From a bacterium (GTDB lineage: Bacteria; Bacteroidota; Bacteroidia; Flavobacteriales; Schleiferiaceae): a stretch of DNA of 64,000 bases. Positions within the stretch are counted from its first letter, which is position 1. Every line of letters begins with the position of its first letter. This document shows, piece after piece, positions 48,615-57,146 of this stretch. The stretch covers positions 1 through 64,000 of the forward strand of contig WGMI01000003.1 in assembly GCA_016125155.1 (NCBI GenBank), given 5' to 3'. Below the pieces are notes generated by a model, which worked only from the letters and a program-made list of their open reading frames with translations, was not told the DNA's origin and did no database searches. The translations under genes and the position numbers were made by a program.

Positions 48615-49145
48615 ATGGTCAACACACTCGGCTTGCTGCTGTGGGTTTTGCTCGGTGGGGAATGGCCCACTTCAAACGCTCTGCCCGTATTGGGCCAAGC
48701 AGAATGCCGGGTCGTGGTGTTTCTCTCGCCCGAATGCCCGATTTCGAAAAGCCAGACCCCCGAACTCCGCGCCCTCGAAAAGTCCTTTCCCGACGTGCCT
48801 TTCGCGTATTTTTTCCCGGTGCAGAATACCACCGAAGCCCAGGCGCGTGCGTTTTGTGCGCAGTATGGACTGACGGGTTCTGTGCAAGCTGGTTCCGTGG
48901 CTTTTGACGAAGCGCGCGCCCTCGAAGCCACCACCTTGCCCGAGTGTTTTGTGCTCGACACCCGGGGCGCCATTCTGTATTCCGGCCGCATCGAAAACAG
49001 CCACGCCCGTCCCGGAAAGCGAAAAGCGATGGCAGGCGAACGCGATTTGTACAATGCGCTCTCGGCGCTTCAAAACAGTCGAAAACCCCCGGTGGCCCAA
49101 ACCCCAGCGGTCGGTTGCAAAATCACCTTTCCCCACATCCCATGA
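48615..49145 (+). CDS. Thioredoxin-like/redoxin protein
   Basis: A 176-residue protein with a short hydrophobic N-terminus (signal-like) and a thioredoxin-fold redoxin domain. The active site reads SPECPISKS (C41-P-I-S44), so it has one peroxidatic-type Cys and a Ser in place of the second. A late block PAVGCKITF resembles the end of redoxin proteins found beside c-type cytochromes. Its TGA overlaps the ATG of the following CxxCH monooxygenase-like gene (ATGA), so the two are coupled; it may help with haem or copper-protein assembly in the periplasm, but that is inference. Confidence 0.8.
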   Translation: MVNTLGLLLWVLLGGEWPTSNALPVLGQAECRVVVFLSPECPISKSQTPELRALEKSFPDVPFAYFFPVQNTTEAQARAFCAQYGLTGSVQAGSVAFDEARALEATTLPECFVLDTRGAILYSGRIENSHARPGKRKAMAGERDLYNALSALQNSRKPPVAQTPAVGCKITFPHIP

Positions 49146-50707
49146 AAGCAGCGCTTTCCCTCCAGCACGTGAAAACACCCATCTTCGGTCTGTTCGCCCT
49201 GCTCGGCATCGGCGCCCTCCAAGCCCAACCCAATTTTAGCGAACACATTGCCCCCATTGTGTACAACAAATGCACCTCCTGCCACAGACCGGGAGAAATC
49301 GGCCCCATGCCCTTTACCAGCTATGCCGAGGTATCGGCCTGGGCGGGCATGATCGATGTGGTGACCCAGAGCGGCTATATGCCTCCATGGCCGCCGAGTG
49401 CCCAATATTCGAACCTGGTGGGCGAACGCATTTTGAGCGCGGCCGAAAAGCAGCTGATTCACGACTGGGTCATTGCCGGGGCACCCCAAGGCGATCCGAA
49501 CCTCGAACCCGCCCTGCCGATCTTTCCGACGGGTTCGGTGCTGGGAACCCCCGATCTGGTGTTGAGCATGGCCGAGGCCTATCCCGTGAGCGGCAACAAC
49601 CAGGACGAATACCGGGTGTTTGTGCTGCCCACCGGTTTGACCCAGGAGCGCGAAATCAAAGCGATCGAGTTCCGGGCGGGCAACCGCAGCGTGGTGCACC
49701 ATGCGTTGATTGTGAGCGAACATGTGGGCGCCGGACAGGCCTTGGACGCGGGTTCTCCGGGCTATGGCTTCCCTGCGTTTGGGGGTTTTGGCATTCCCCA
49801 AAACCAAATCGACGAATTCCACACAGCCTGGGCCCCGGGAGCGGTAGCGGAGTTCTTTCCCGCAAGCACGGGTCAGGTGCTGAAGGCCAACAGCGATCTG
49901 CTCGTGCAAATCCACTATGCGCCCAGCCCTGTTGCGGCTACTGACAGCAGCTATGTGAACGTGTTTTTTGCCGACCAGCCGATTCAGCGCGAGGTGAACA
50001 ATTTTGAATACGCCTACACCAACCTGTTTTTGCCCGCCAACCAAGTCACCACGGTTAAGCGGTTCTTTACGGTTCCTCAGAACTACAGCCTGATTGGGAT
50101 TTTGCCCCATGCGCATCTGATCGGAACCCGCTGGGAGATGTACTACAAGACGCCGCAGGGCGATACGGTGCGGGTCATTGAAATCCCCGACTGGGACTTC
50201 AACTGGCAGGGCATCTACAAACCCGAGTTCATGCAGAAAATCCCCGCCGGTTCGATTTTCTATGCGGAATGCACTTACGACAACACGGCCAACAATCCGT
50301 ACAACCCCAACAACCCCCCGCAGAATATGTCGTGGGGCGAGAACACTTCGGACGAAATGTTCTACTTCATTCTGCAGTTGCTTCCGTATCAGGCGGGCGA
50401 TGAAAACATTGCGTTGGGCAATTCGCTTTCAACGAATTCGTATCGGCCGAGTCCCGACAAGCTCCTCAAGGTGTTTCCAAATCCGGCGTCTGATCGGCTG
50501 GAGGTGCAGCTGGCGCTTGCCGAGCCCCACGAAGTGGAATGGCGCATCATCGACCTCAGCGGGCGTCGGTTGCGTTCCGGGAATCATTCGGGGGTTTCCG
50601 GGGTGCAGACGTTCCGGGTAGACGTGCGGGGTTTGGCTCAAGGGGCTTACGTCTTGGAACTCGCAGTAGACGGGCGTTCGCTGACGAGCAACTTCTTGGT
50701 CGAATGA
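49142..50707 (+). CDS. Copper type II monooxygenase-like protein with CxxCH and T9SS sorting domain
   Basis: A 521-residue exported protein. After a signal peptide (about 1-28, ending LQAQ), CTSCH at residues 44-48 is a c-type haem motif. From about residue 120 the protein resembles the PHM/DBH-type copper monooxygenases: candidate copper ligands are the HH pair in VVHHALIV, His in LLVQIHYAP, the HxH motif PHAHLIG, and Met in SDEMFYF. The end (from about KVFPNPASDRLE) is a T9SS type A sorting domain. It may hydroxylate or oxidise a small substrate at the cell surface, but the substrate is unknown. It is coupled to the redoxin gene. Confidence 0.85.
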   Translation: MKAALSLQHVKTPIFGLFALLGIGALQAQPNFSEHIAPIVYNKCTSCHRPGEIGPMPFTSYAEVSAWAGMIDVVTQSGYMPPWPPSAQYSNLVGERILSAAEKQLIHDWVIAGAPQGDPNLEPALPIFPTGSVLGTPDLVLSMAEAYPVSGNNQDEYRVFVLPTGLTQEREIKAIEFRAGNRSVVHHALIVSEHVGAGQALDAGSPGYGFPAFGGFGIPQNQIDEFHTAWAPGAVAEFFPASTGQVLKANSDLLVQIHYAPSPVAATDSSYVNVFFADQPIQREVNNFEYAYTNLFLPANQVTTVKRFFTVPQNYSLIGILPHAHLIGTRWEMYYKTPQGDTVRVIEIPDWDFNWQGIYKPEFMQKIPAGSIFYAECTYDNTANNPYNPNNPPQNMSWGENTSDEMFYFILQLLPYQAGDENIALGNSLSTNSYRPSPDKLLKVFPNPASDRLEVQLALAEPHEVEWRIIDLSGRRLRSGNHSGVSGVQTFRVDVRGLAQGAYVLELAVDGRSLTSNFLVE

Positions 50708-50812
50708 CTTTAACACGATTTTGACGAACTAAACCAGGCCGAGGGCAAACGAGAACGGAGGTTCGTGCGTTATCCTGTTGTTTAGGTTTCGTTTTCTTTT
50801 GATTGGTTGGTT

Positions 50813-50832
50813 TTGGGGGCTTCGGCCCCCAA
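50813..50832. repeat. GC-rich stem-loop with TTCG loop
   Basis: GGGGGC and GCCCCC flank a TTCG tetraloop, a very stable hairpin in the gap between the monooxygenase-like gene and the YkuK-like gene. No T-run follows on either strand, so it may not be a simple terminator. Confidence 0.6.
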
Positions 50833-50904
50833 TTCCATTTCGGGCTATCCCCTGAGCCCACAGCGAACGAAATATGCGGGAGTTCGGTTATCTTCGGGAA
50901 CGCC

Positions 50905-51393
50905 ATGCGCGCCGAAGACCCTCACATACGCCCCTCAAAGGAAAATCAGGCCCGCTTTTTGGACCACCGCGGACAGGGGGTGGATGATGTGTATGGTTAT
51001 GTGGAGCGTTGGCTCGAAACACATCCCAAGGGCTCGATCTACGTGGGCTCCGACAGCAAGGTTCGGGGGGAGTGGGTGAAGTATTCGACTGTAGTCTGTT
51101 TGTGGGATGTGGGCAGGGGCGTTTGGGAGCTGCACCAAAATGAAGTCCTGCCCAAACCCAAGGACGCCTATTCCCGATTGTGGGAGGAGGTCAATCGGGC
51201 GGTGGAAACCGCTCATTTGCTGCGTGGATTGGGCGAGGTGACGGTGCACGTCGACATCAACGCCGATCCCCGGTACAAGAGCCATCCGCTGTACGACGCC
51301 AGCATTGGTTTTATTACCGCACTCGGTTACAAAGCCGCAGGCAAGCCGTTTTCTTGGGCTGCGAGCTGCGGTGCCCATCGGCATTGTCAGTAG
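50905..51393 (+). CDS. YkuK family (ribonuclease H-like, DUF458) protein
   Basis: A 162-residue protein of the YkuK/DUF458 family, which has a ribonuclease H-like fold. Conserved blocks: IYVGSDSKVRGEWVKYSTVVCLWD (about 43-66) with the first acidic residues, HVDINADPRYKS (about 117-128), and the C-terminal GYKAAGKPFSWAAS. Activity of the family is not established. I chose ATG 50905, where the conserved part begins; the longer frame upstream is intergenic. It stands alone, followed by the first hairpin-rich repeat copy. Confidence 0.85.
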   Translation: MRAEDPHIRPSKENQARFLDHRGQGVDDVYGYVERWLETHPKGSIYVGSDSKVRGEWVKYSTVVCLWDVGRGVWELHQNEVLPKPKDAYSRLWEEVNRAVETAHLLRGLGEVTVHVDINADPRYKSHPLYDASIGFITALGYKAAGKPFSWAASCGAHRHCQ

Positions 51394-51854
51394 ACGGTCT
51401 TTAAGGCGTTTCTTGGGGGTTTCTGGGGATTGTTGGGATGGTGATAGAGAAGGATGCCTTGTTCCTTGGATACAGACAATTGGGTGCAACATCCAACAGC
51501 GTTCCGAAAAGTCAGCCCATTGAATCATCGGTCAAGGGTCCCTCGGCTGAAAGAGAGCGACTGGGACGTTTTTTCGCCCGCTCGGCTGTGCCGAGTGACG
51601 TCTATCGCCCCGTGTTTCCAACCCGGAACAGACAGATTTTCCTCCGGGTTCCAGCTCCAGACGTTGTTCGGACGTGGCTCAATCAATCTTCCTTCGGAAT
51701 ATTCGTATCTCGCTAAAAGCAAGCGACTGAGATGATGAAACCTGTCCCGTTTAAACAGTGCGTATTTAAACAATGCGTACCTTGGCAATAACGACGCAAA
51801 ACAATTGGTTTGGGTGTCACGTTTTATGGCTACACTCAACGAAACCTTGTACTG
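51394..51854. other. Intergenic region before the DUF4382-like lipoprotein
   Basis: Contains the first structured repeat copy (51580-51731) and a partial copy of its tail motif at about 51545-51568. No supported gene: the short frames over the repeat are low-quality on both strands. Confidence 0.5.
51580..51731. repeat. Hairpin-rich dispersed repeat, copy 1
   Basis: About 152 bases that match 54126-54277 at all but about five positions. It contains a CTCGGC/GCCGAG hairpin, an AACCCGG/CCGGGTT inverted repeat around an AT-rich loop, and a CTCGCT/AGCRAG hairpin at the end. The two copies lie in the same orientation about 2.5 kb apart and bracket the lipoprotein and the HigBA-type pair. Confidence 0.88.
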
Positions 51855-52511
51855 TTGAAAAAAATTTGGCTTCCCGCTTTGGCCTTAATCGCCTTGGGTA
51901 CGGCTTGTTCTGAAGACGAAAAGAGCGATCCCGTTACCGGCTATTCGCTTTCGCTAAAATCGGGTCCGGCCCTGGGAAAAAATCAAGGCAAAACCCAAGG
52001 AACGGTGGTGTTGAATTCGGCCTATGCGGTGTTGACCGAAGTGGAGCTCGAAGACGAAGACAGCAATGGAGACGATGTGGAAATTGACATCGAGGGCGAG
52101 TTCACTTTTGACTTGCTCACGGGTACTTCGCTCCCGGCCTTGCCCACGGCGAGTATTCCTGCCGGTACCTACGATGAGTTGGACATTGAACTCGGCGACG
52201 ACGACAACGGGAACGCGGTGAGTCTGTATGCCGACGGCACCCGCGACGGTGTGTCGTTTGAAATTGAAGTGCGGGGCGAGGTCGAATTTTCGATGGAAGA
52301 TGATGTGAATGGCATTGTGATCAACGCGAACCAAACGACCCCTTTGACGGCCAATATGGCGATTGCCACGGTGGTCGATCAACTCGATTGGACGGGGGCG
52401 GTGGCCGATGGAGATGGGGTGGTGCGGATCAACGCCACGTCGAACACCTCGATGTATTCGGATTTTCTCTCGAAGCTGCAAGCCGAAGTCGAAATTGAAG
52501 ACGAGGACTGA
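51855..52511 (+). CDS. DUF4382-like lipoprotein
   Basis: A 218-residue protein from TTG 51855 with a signal peptide and lipobox (ALGTAC, Cys near residue 18). The mature part is acidic and resembles DUF4382 lipoproteins, with a conserved SIPAGTYDELDIEL block (about 110-123). No ATG exists in this frame; a TTG at 51810 would add 15 residues ahead of the signal peptide. A rho-independent terminator follows. It lies between the two repeat copies, upstream of the HigBA-type pair. Function unknown. Confidence 0.78.
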   Translation: MKKIWLPALALIALGTACSEDEKSDPVTGYSLSLKSGPALGKNQGKTQGTVVLNSAYAVLTEVELEDEDSNGDDVEIDIEGEFTFDLLTGTSLPALPTASIPAGTYDELDIELGDDDNGNAVSLYADGTRDGVSFEIEVRGEVEFSMEDDVNGIVINANQTTPLTANMAIATVVDQLDWTGAVADGDGVVRINATSNTSMYSDFLSKLQAEVEIEDED

Positions 52512-52536
52512 GCCATTTCAGGACTAATTCCCTCGA

Positions 52537-52566
52537 AGCCCCCGTTTTCGGGGTTTTTTTTTTTTG
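52537..52566 (+). terminator. Rho-independent terminator after the lipoprotein
   Basis: A CCCCG/CGGGG stem with a TTTT loop is followed by a run of about 12 T residues. Confidence 0.9.
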
Positions 52567-52770
52567 TGGGGGATGGTGATCGAGAATGCTGCGGAATCTG
52601 TCCGTGGTTGTGAACAAGTCGCGGGCTTTAGCGCATTATGTCTTCCGGCAAATCTCAAATTGCAGGGTACGAAGATTCGGATCCCCGATCCTTTTGCAAT
52701 GAAGATGAAGGGACCATCTTGAAATTTATATTAACCCTTTCCGTTAATTATTTGTATTATTGTCGTCCTC

Positions 52771-53097
52771 ATTCGGTATTCCAGTAAAAAACTCCAGAAA
52801 CAACTGACCGATCCGAAAAGGTTGCTGCAATCCTTTGGCACGATGGCGCGGAAAGTCAATCAAAGGGTAATGGATCTCAGCGCAGCGCCCAATCTGTCTG
52901 TGTTGAGGACCCTGCCTGCCTTGAGATGTCATGAGCTCTCCGGAGAACGCAAAGGAACCTTAGAGGTCGATGTTTCGGGGAACTACCGGTTGATTTTTAA
53001 GCCCGATCACGACCCTGTTCCTGAAAAAGATGAAGGGGGCCTTGACTGGAGCCGCGTTACACAGATATGCATTCATTCCATTGAAGACTACCATTAA
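52771..53097 (+). CDS. higB: HigB-like (RelE family) toxin
   Basis: A RelE/HigB-type mRNA interferase. Residues that match the family are visible: SSKKLQKQLTDPKRL, NLSVLRTLPALRCHEL, GNYRLIFKPDHDPVP and EGGLDWSRVTQI, ending IHSIEDYH. The homologous N-terminus continues upstream to about 52771 (ATT CGG TAT), but the only common start codon is TTG at 52822, which would drop the first strand and helix. The start is therefore uncertain: it may be ATT, or the start codon may be lost. Its toxin is expected to cut ribosome-bound mRNA. It lies 26 bases upstream of its HigA-like antitoxin gene. Confidence 0.8.
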   Translation: MRYSSKKLQKQLTDPKRLLQSFGTMARKVNQRVMDLSAAPNLSVLRTLPALRCHELSGERKGTLEVDVSGNYRLIFKPDHDPVPEKDEGGLDWSRVTQICIHSIEDYH

Positions 53098-53123
53098 ACT
53101 GATTTTCATTTCAGACCCGAACC

Positions 53124-54032
53124 ATGGATGCCGTTGTTGATCAAAATCAAGGGATACTTTCTCCGCCGGGTGATACCCTGATGGAGCATATCGACTTTCT
53201 GGGGATGAGTCAAGCAGAGCTCGCGGAGTGCATGGGGCGTCCCAAAGAGAAAATCAACGACATCGTAAAGGGTAGAGAGCCCATTTCGATTGCCACCGCC
53301 GTTCAGCTTGAGCTCGTCTTGGGCATTCCGGCGGGTTTTTGGATCAACCGAGAGCGTGTCTATCGGCAAGCCTTGTACAAGAGGCACCTTCAAGAGGTAT
53401 ATCGGGGTCATGAAGCGTGGCTGCGCCTTTTTCCGGTGCAAATCATGCAGGATAGGGGTTGGATGCCCAAAGCCTCGACCGTAGAAGCGCAGGTCGAAGA
53501 CTTGCTGAAGTTCTTTGGTGTCGCTTCTCCCGCAGCATGGAAACGCAAGTACCTCGAAGCGGAAAGAGCCGCTGGCGGCCGAATTTCTTTGGCCCTGACT
53601 TCGAATCCTGAATCCCTTTCGGTGTGGCTGCGTCAAGGAGAACGTCAGACCCTGGATCAACCCATCGATCCATTCGACAAAAATGGATTCCGACGCCTTG
53701 TATCGACGTTTCAAAAAAGGTGCGACACTACCCCTTGCGAAGTGGCTCAACTCCAAAGCACCTGCGCGAAACAGGGGGTTGCGCTCGTGTTAACCCCCAA
53801 CCTGCCCGATGCACCCATCACGGCCGCAACCCGCTGGTTTCTCCAGAGACCCTTGATTCAGCTTTCTGAGTCCTTTCAAAACAGCGCTCATTTCAGGTTG
53901 GTCTTTGCCCAACACTCCGCCCACCTCCTATCGCTTGGAAAGAAAAACTTCTTCTCGGAAGGGTTGGATGGGATTCTGCCCAATGCGGACAATAGAGAGG
54001 AAGCCCTGACGTCTGACACAGACCTGCCCTAG
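53124..54032 (+). CDS. higA: HigA-like antitoxin with degenerate, truncated ImmA/IrrE domain
   Basis: A 302-residue protein. The N-terminal XRE helix-turn-helix (about 12-78; MSQAELAECMGRPKEKINDIVKG) is HigA-like and should bind toxin and promoter. The C-terminal half resembles the ImmA/IrrE metallopeptidase found in long HigA proteins (ITAATRWFLQRPLIQLS), but HExxH reads FAQHSAHLL, with the first His and the Glu lost, and the protein stops before the final conserved block. The peptidase is thus probably inactive. It is the second gene of a toxin-first module, as in HigBA. Confidence 0.8.
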   Translation: MDAVVDQNQGILSPPGDTLMEHIDFLGMSQAELAECMGRPKEKINDIVKGREPISIATAVQLELVLGIPAGFWINRERVYRQALYKRHLQEVYRGHEAWLRLFPVQIMQDRGWMPKASTVEAQVEDLLKFFGVASPAAWKRKYLEAERAAGGRISLALTSNPESLSVWLRQGERQTLDQPIDPFDKNGFRRLVSTFQKRCDTTPCEVAQLQSTCAKQGVALVLTPNLPDAPITAATRWFLQRPLIQLSESFQNSAHFRLVFAQHSAHLLSLGKKNFFSEGLDGILPNADNREEALTSDTDLP

Positions 54033-54125
54033 GGCCAACGCGCACTCCGCCTGATCCCTTAGACCTACTCAGTCTGCAGGAAAACAAGCCGGATGGGTGA
54101 TGCTGTAGACAAAGTGCATTCAATC

Positions 54126-54277
54126 GCTCGGCTGTGCCGAGTGACGTCTATCGCCCCGTGTTTCCAACCCGGAACAGACAGATATTCCTCCGGGTTCCAG
54201 CTCCAGACGTTGTTCGGACGTGGCTCAATCTATCTTCCTTCGGAATATTCGTATCTCGCTGAAAGCGAGCGACTGGG
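54126..54277. repeat. Hairpin-rich dispersed repeat, copy 2
   Basis: Second copy of the 51580-51731 element. The terminal hairpin is more perfect here (CTCGCT-GAA-AGCGAG). Confidence 0.88.
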
Positions 54278-54299
54278 ACGAAATACAGGTCGTTCGGCA

Positions 54300-54450
54300 G
54301 AAACTGAGCCGCCGTTTTTTCGCTTGGGGCTGCGTGAGGGATCGCAATGGAAAGCCCGGAGCCCCGGACTTGTTCGGGGCGAGGACTTGAAGTGGAGAGC
54401 CCGACCCTGACACACGCAGCGGGGTCAGGGGCACGCCCCAAAAACACAAG
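54300..54450. ncRNA. Candidate structured element (multiple hairpins)
   Basis: GCCCCG pairs with CGGGGC across an 8-base loop (within about 54360-54381), and CCCTGAC pairs with GTCAGGG across about 12 bases (within about 54404-54430), with other GC-rich inverted segments around. Similar hairpin-rich extragenic sequences occur in Bacteroidota genomes, and it may be a small RNA, a set of terminators or a repetitive element. Direction unknown. Confidence 0.4.
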
Positions 54451-54530
54451 AAAACGAAGTACAAGAAAAAGCGCGGATCCTGGGGGTGAATCAGGAGACC
54501 GCGCTTGAATAGGTGCTGAATTTTAGCCGT

Positions 54531-57092
54531 TTACGACCCGCACATTTCGCAGCCCTCGGGGTCGTCGAGCGAGCAGGCAATGCCGTCGGCCGAGGAGCCA
54601 ATGGATTCTACGTTGATGGGCTCTACGCTGATGGCGGCTACGCTCGTCTTGGCTTCGGCCGTCTTGAGCGATTCCGCGAGTTTGAGCGCCGTGGCTTCTG
54701 CTTTGCGCAGGGCCAAATCGCCCAATCCCTCTGTTGCGGAAACCGCCGTTGCCTCTTCTGCCAAAGCGGGTTGGGCCACTGAAACCTCTGCGGTTTTGAC
54801 CACGGGTGTCATTTGCTGACCGCCCTGCTTTTGTACCGTGAACTTGATGGCATCGGCGGCGCCTTTGCTGCGCAGATAGTACATGCCGGTTTTGAGGCCC
54901 TTTTTCCAGGCGTAGAAGTGCATGGAGGTGAGTTTGGCCGTATTGGGCACCTCGATAAAGAGGTTGAGCGACTGGCTTTGGTCGATAAAGATGCCCCGGT
55001 CGGCGCTCATATCGATGATGTCCTTCATGCTCATTTCCCAAACCGTCTTGTACAGTTCCTTGACATTGGCCGGAATCCGGTCGATGCCCTGAACCGAGCC
55101 ATTGGCGCGGATAATGTCGTTCTTCATTTCCTCGTCCCACAACCCGAGCGATACGAGGTCGAGCAAGAGGTGCTTGTTGACCACTACGAACTCTCCGCTC
55201 AGCACCTTGCGGGTGTAGATGTTTGAGGTATAGGGCTCAAAACACTCGTTGTTGCCGAGGATCTGAGAGGTTGAGGCTGTCGGCATGGGCGCGAGCAGCA
55301 GGCTGTTGCGCACCCCGTGTTTTTGGATTTCGGCCCGGAGCGCTATCCAATCCCAGCGGCCGCTCAGGCTCGATTCGTCGACCCCCCACAGATTGAACTG
55401 GAACAATCCCTTCGAAATCGGCGAGCCTTCGTAGCTCTCGTAGGCGCCATCGACCTTGGCCTCTTCCATGGAAGCGGTCAGCGCAGCGAAATACATGGTC
55501 TCGAAAATCTCCGAATTGAGCTTCTTGGCCTCCTCCGAGGTAAACGGCAACCGCAGCTTGATAAAGGCGTCGGCCAAGCCCTGCACGCCCAAGCCCACGG
55601 GGCGGTGGCGCATATTCGAATTGCGCGCCTCTTTGACCGGATAGTAGTTGCGGTCAATGATGCGGTTGAGGTTCCGCGTCACCTTGCGGGTCACTTCGTA
55701 GAGCGTAATGTGGTCAAAGCCCTGCTCGGTGACGAACATCGGCAGCGCGAGCGAGGCCAGATTGCACACGGCCACTTCGTCTTTGGCCGAGTATTCCATG
55801 ATCTCGGTACACAGATTCGAAGAGCGAATCACCCCGAGGTTTTTCTGGTTGCTCTTTTCGTTGGCCGCGTCTTTGTAGAGCATATAAGGCGTGCCCGTCT
55901 CGATTTGAGAATCGAGGACCTTTTGCCACAACTCCCGGGCCTTGACGGTTTTGCGTCCCTTGCCCTCGGCTTCGTAGCCGGTGTACAAGGCCTCAAACTC
56001 CGACCCATAACTGTCGTACAAACCGGGGCATTCGTTCGGGCACATCAGCGTCCACGGTCCGTCTTCTTCGACCCGCTTCATGAATAAGTCGGGCGTCCAG
56101 AGCGCGTAAAACAAATCGCGGGCGCGCATCTCTTCCTTGCCGTGGTTCTTTTTGAGATCGAGGAAGTCGAAGATGTCGGCGTGCCAGGGTTCGATATAGA
56201 CGGCAAACGATCCCTTGCGCTTGCCCCCGCCCTGATCGACGTAGCGGGCGGTGTCGTTGAACACCCGCAACATGGGCACAATCCCGTTCGAGGTGCCGTT
56301 GGTGCCCCGGATGTAGGAGCCCGTGGCGCGGACGTTGTGGATGCTCAATCCAATGCCCCCAGCCGATTGCGAGATCTTTGAACACTGCTTGAGCGTGTCG
56401 TAGATGCCATCGATGCTGTCGTCGCGCATGGTGAGCAAAAAGCAGGACGACATCTGCGGCTTGGGCGTGCCTGAGTTGAAGAGGGTCGGCGTGGCGTGGG
56501 TAAAATACCGCTTCGACATGAGGTCGTAGGTCTCGATGGCCGCCTCGAGGTCTTCTTTGTGAATGCCTACGGCCACGCGCATCAGCATGTGCTGGGGGCG
56601 CTCCCATACCTTGCCGTTGATGCGGAGCAAGTACGAGCGCTCGAGCGTCTTGAACCCGAAGTAGTCGTAGCCGAAGTCGCGGTCGTAGATGATCGAACTG
56701 TCCAGCGTAGACGCATGGGCCATGATGATTTCGTAGACGTCGTCGGCCAAGAGCGGAGAGTGCAGACCCGTTTTGGGGTTGACGTATTCGTACAAATCGC
56801 GCATGGTCTCCGAGAACGACTTGGTGGTGTTCTTGTGGAGGTTCGACACCGCGATCCGCGCGGCCAACTGAGCAAAATCGGGGTGGCGGGTGGTCATAGA
56901 GGCCGCCACCTCGGCGGCCAGACTGTCGAGCTCGGAGGTGCTTACGCCCTCGTAGATGCCCTCGATCACTTTCATGGCCACGGCCACGGGATCCACGTGC
57001 TCGCTCAGCCCGTAGCACAGCTTTTGAATCCGGGAGGTGATTTTGTCGAACTTGACGTCTTCCCGACGTCCATCGCGCTTGATTACGTACAT
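54531..57092 (-). CDS. nrdA: Ribonucleoside-diphosphate reductase class Ia, alpha subunit
   Basis: An 853-residue catalytic subunit that reduces ribonucleoside diphosphates to the deoxy form. An ATP-cone (about 1-95; [23 protein letters not shown]) is followed by the catalytic barrel with the motif [20 protein letters not shown], the cysteine pair and the dityrosine relay region. The tail after about residue 765 is long and rich in Ala, Glu and Val before the final redox cysteines CEMCGS. It lies 54 bases downstream of nrdB, an order reverse to the common nrdA-nrdB. Confidence 0.95.
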   Translation of the reverse strand: MYVIKRDGRREDVKFDKITSRIQKLCYGLSEHVDPVAVAMKVIEGIYEGVSTSELDSLAAEVAASMTTRHPDFAQLAARIAVSNLHKNTTKSFSETMRDLYEYVNPKTGLHSPLLADDVYEIIMAHASTLDSSIIYDRDFGYDYFGFKTLERSYLLRINGKVWERPQHMLMRVAVGIHKEDLEAAIETYDLMSKRYFTHATPTLFNSGTPKPQMSSCFLLTMRDDSIDGIYDTLKQCSKISQSAGGIGLSIHNVRATGSYIRGTNGTSNGIVPMLRVFNDTARYVDQGGGKRKGSFAVYIEPWHADIFDFLDLKKNHGKEEMRARDLFYALWTPDLFMKRVEEDGPWTLMCPNECPGLYDSYGSEFEALYTGYEAEGKGRKTVKARELWQKVLDSQIETGTPYMLYKDAANEKSNQKNLGVIRSSNLCTEIMEYSAKDEVAVCNLASLALPMFVTEQGFDHITLYEVTRKVTRNLNRIIDRNYYPVKEARNSNMRHRPVGLGVQGLADAFIKLRLPFTSEEAKKLNSEIFETMYFAALTASMEEAKVDGAYESYEGSPISKGLFQFNLWGVDESSLSGRWDWIALRAEIQKHGVRNSLLLAPMPTASTSQILGNNECFEPYTSNIYTRKVLSGEFVVVNKHLLLDLVSLGLWDEEMKNDIIRANGSVQGIDRIPANVKELYKTVWEMSMKDIIDMSADRGIFIDQSQSLNLFIEVPNTAKLTSMHFYAWKKGLKTGMYYLRSKGAADAIKFTVQKQGGQQMTPVVKTAEVSVAQPALAEEATAVSATEGLGDLALRKAEATALKLAESLKTAEAKTSVAAISVEPINVESIGSSADGIACSLDDPEGCEMCGS

Positions 57093-57146
57093 GCTTTAGA
57101 GATTTCGTGTGTTGGTTTGGTTGGGGGGTAGTCTTTTCGGCGGAAC

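Larger units (their letters stand above)
54033..54530. other. Intergenic region between higA and nrdA, structured
   Basis: No supported gene. It contains the second hairpin-rich repeat (54126-54277) and a further string of inverted repeats (54280-54450) described separately. Short frames on both strands are repeat artefacts. Confidence 0.5.

Noticed and set aside
51525-51839. Minus-strand frame over repeat copy 1, with a similar frame over copy 2
   Set aside because: Both translate the hairpin-rich repeat and differ at their ends; they are more likely artefacts of a non-coding repeat.
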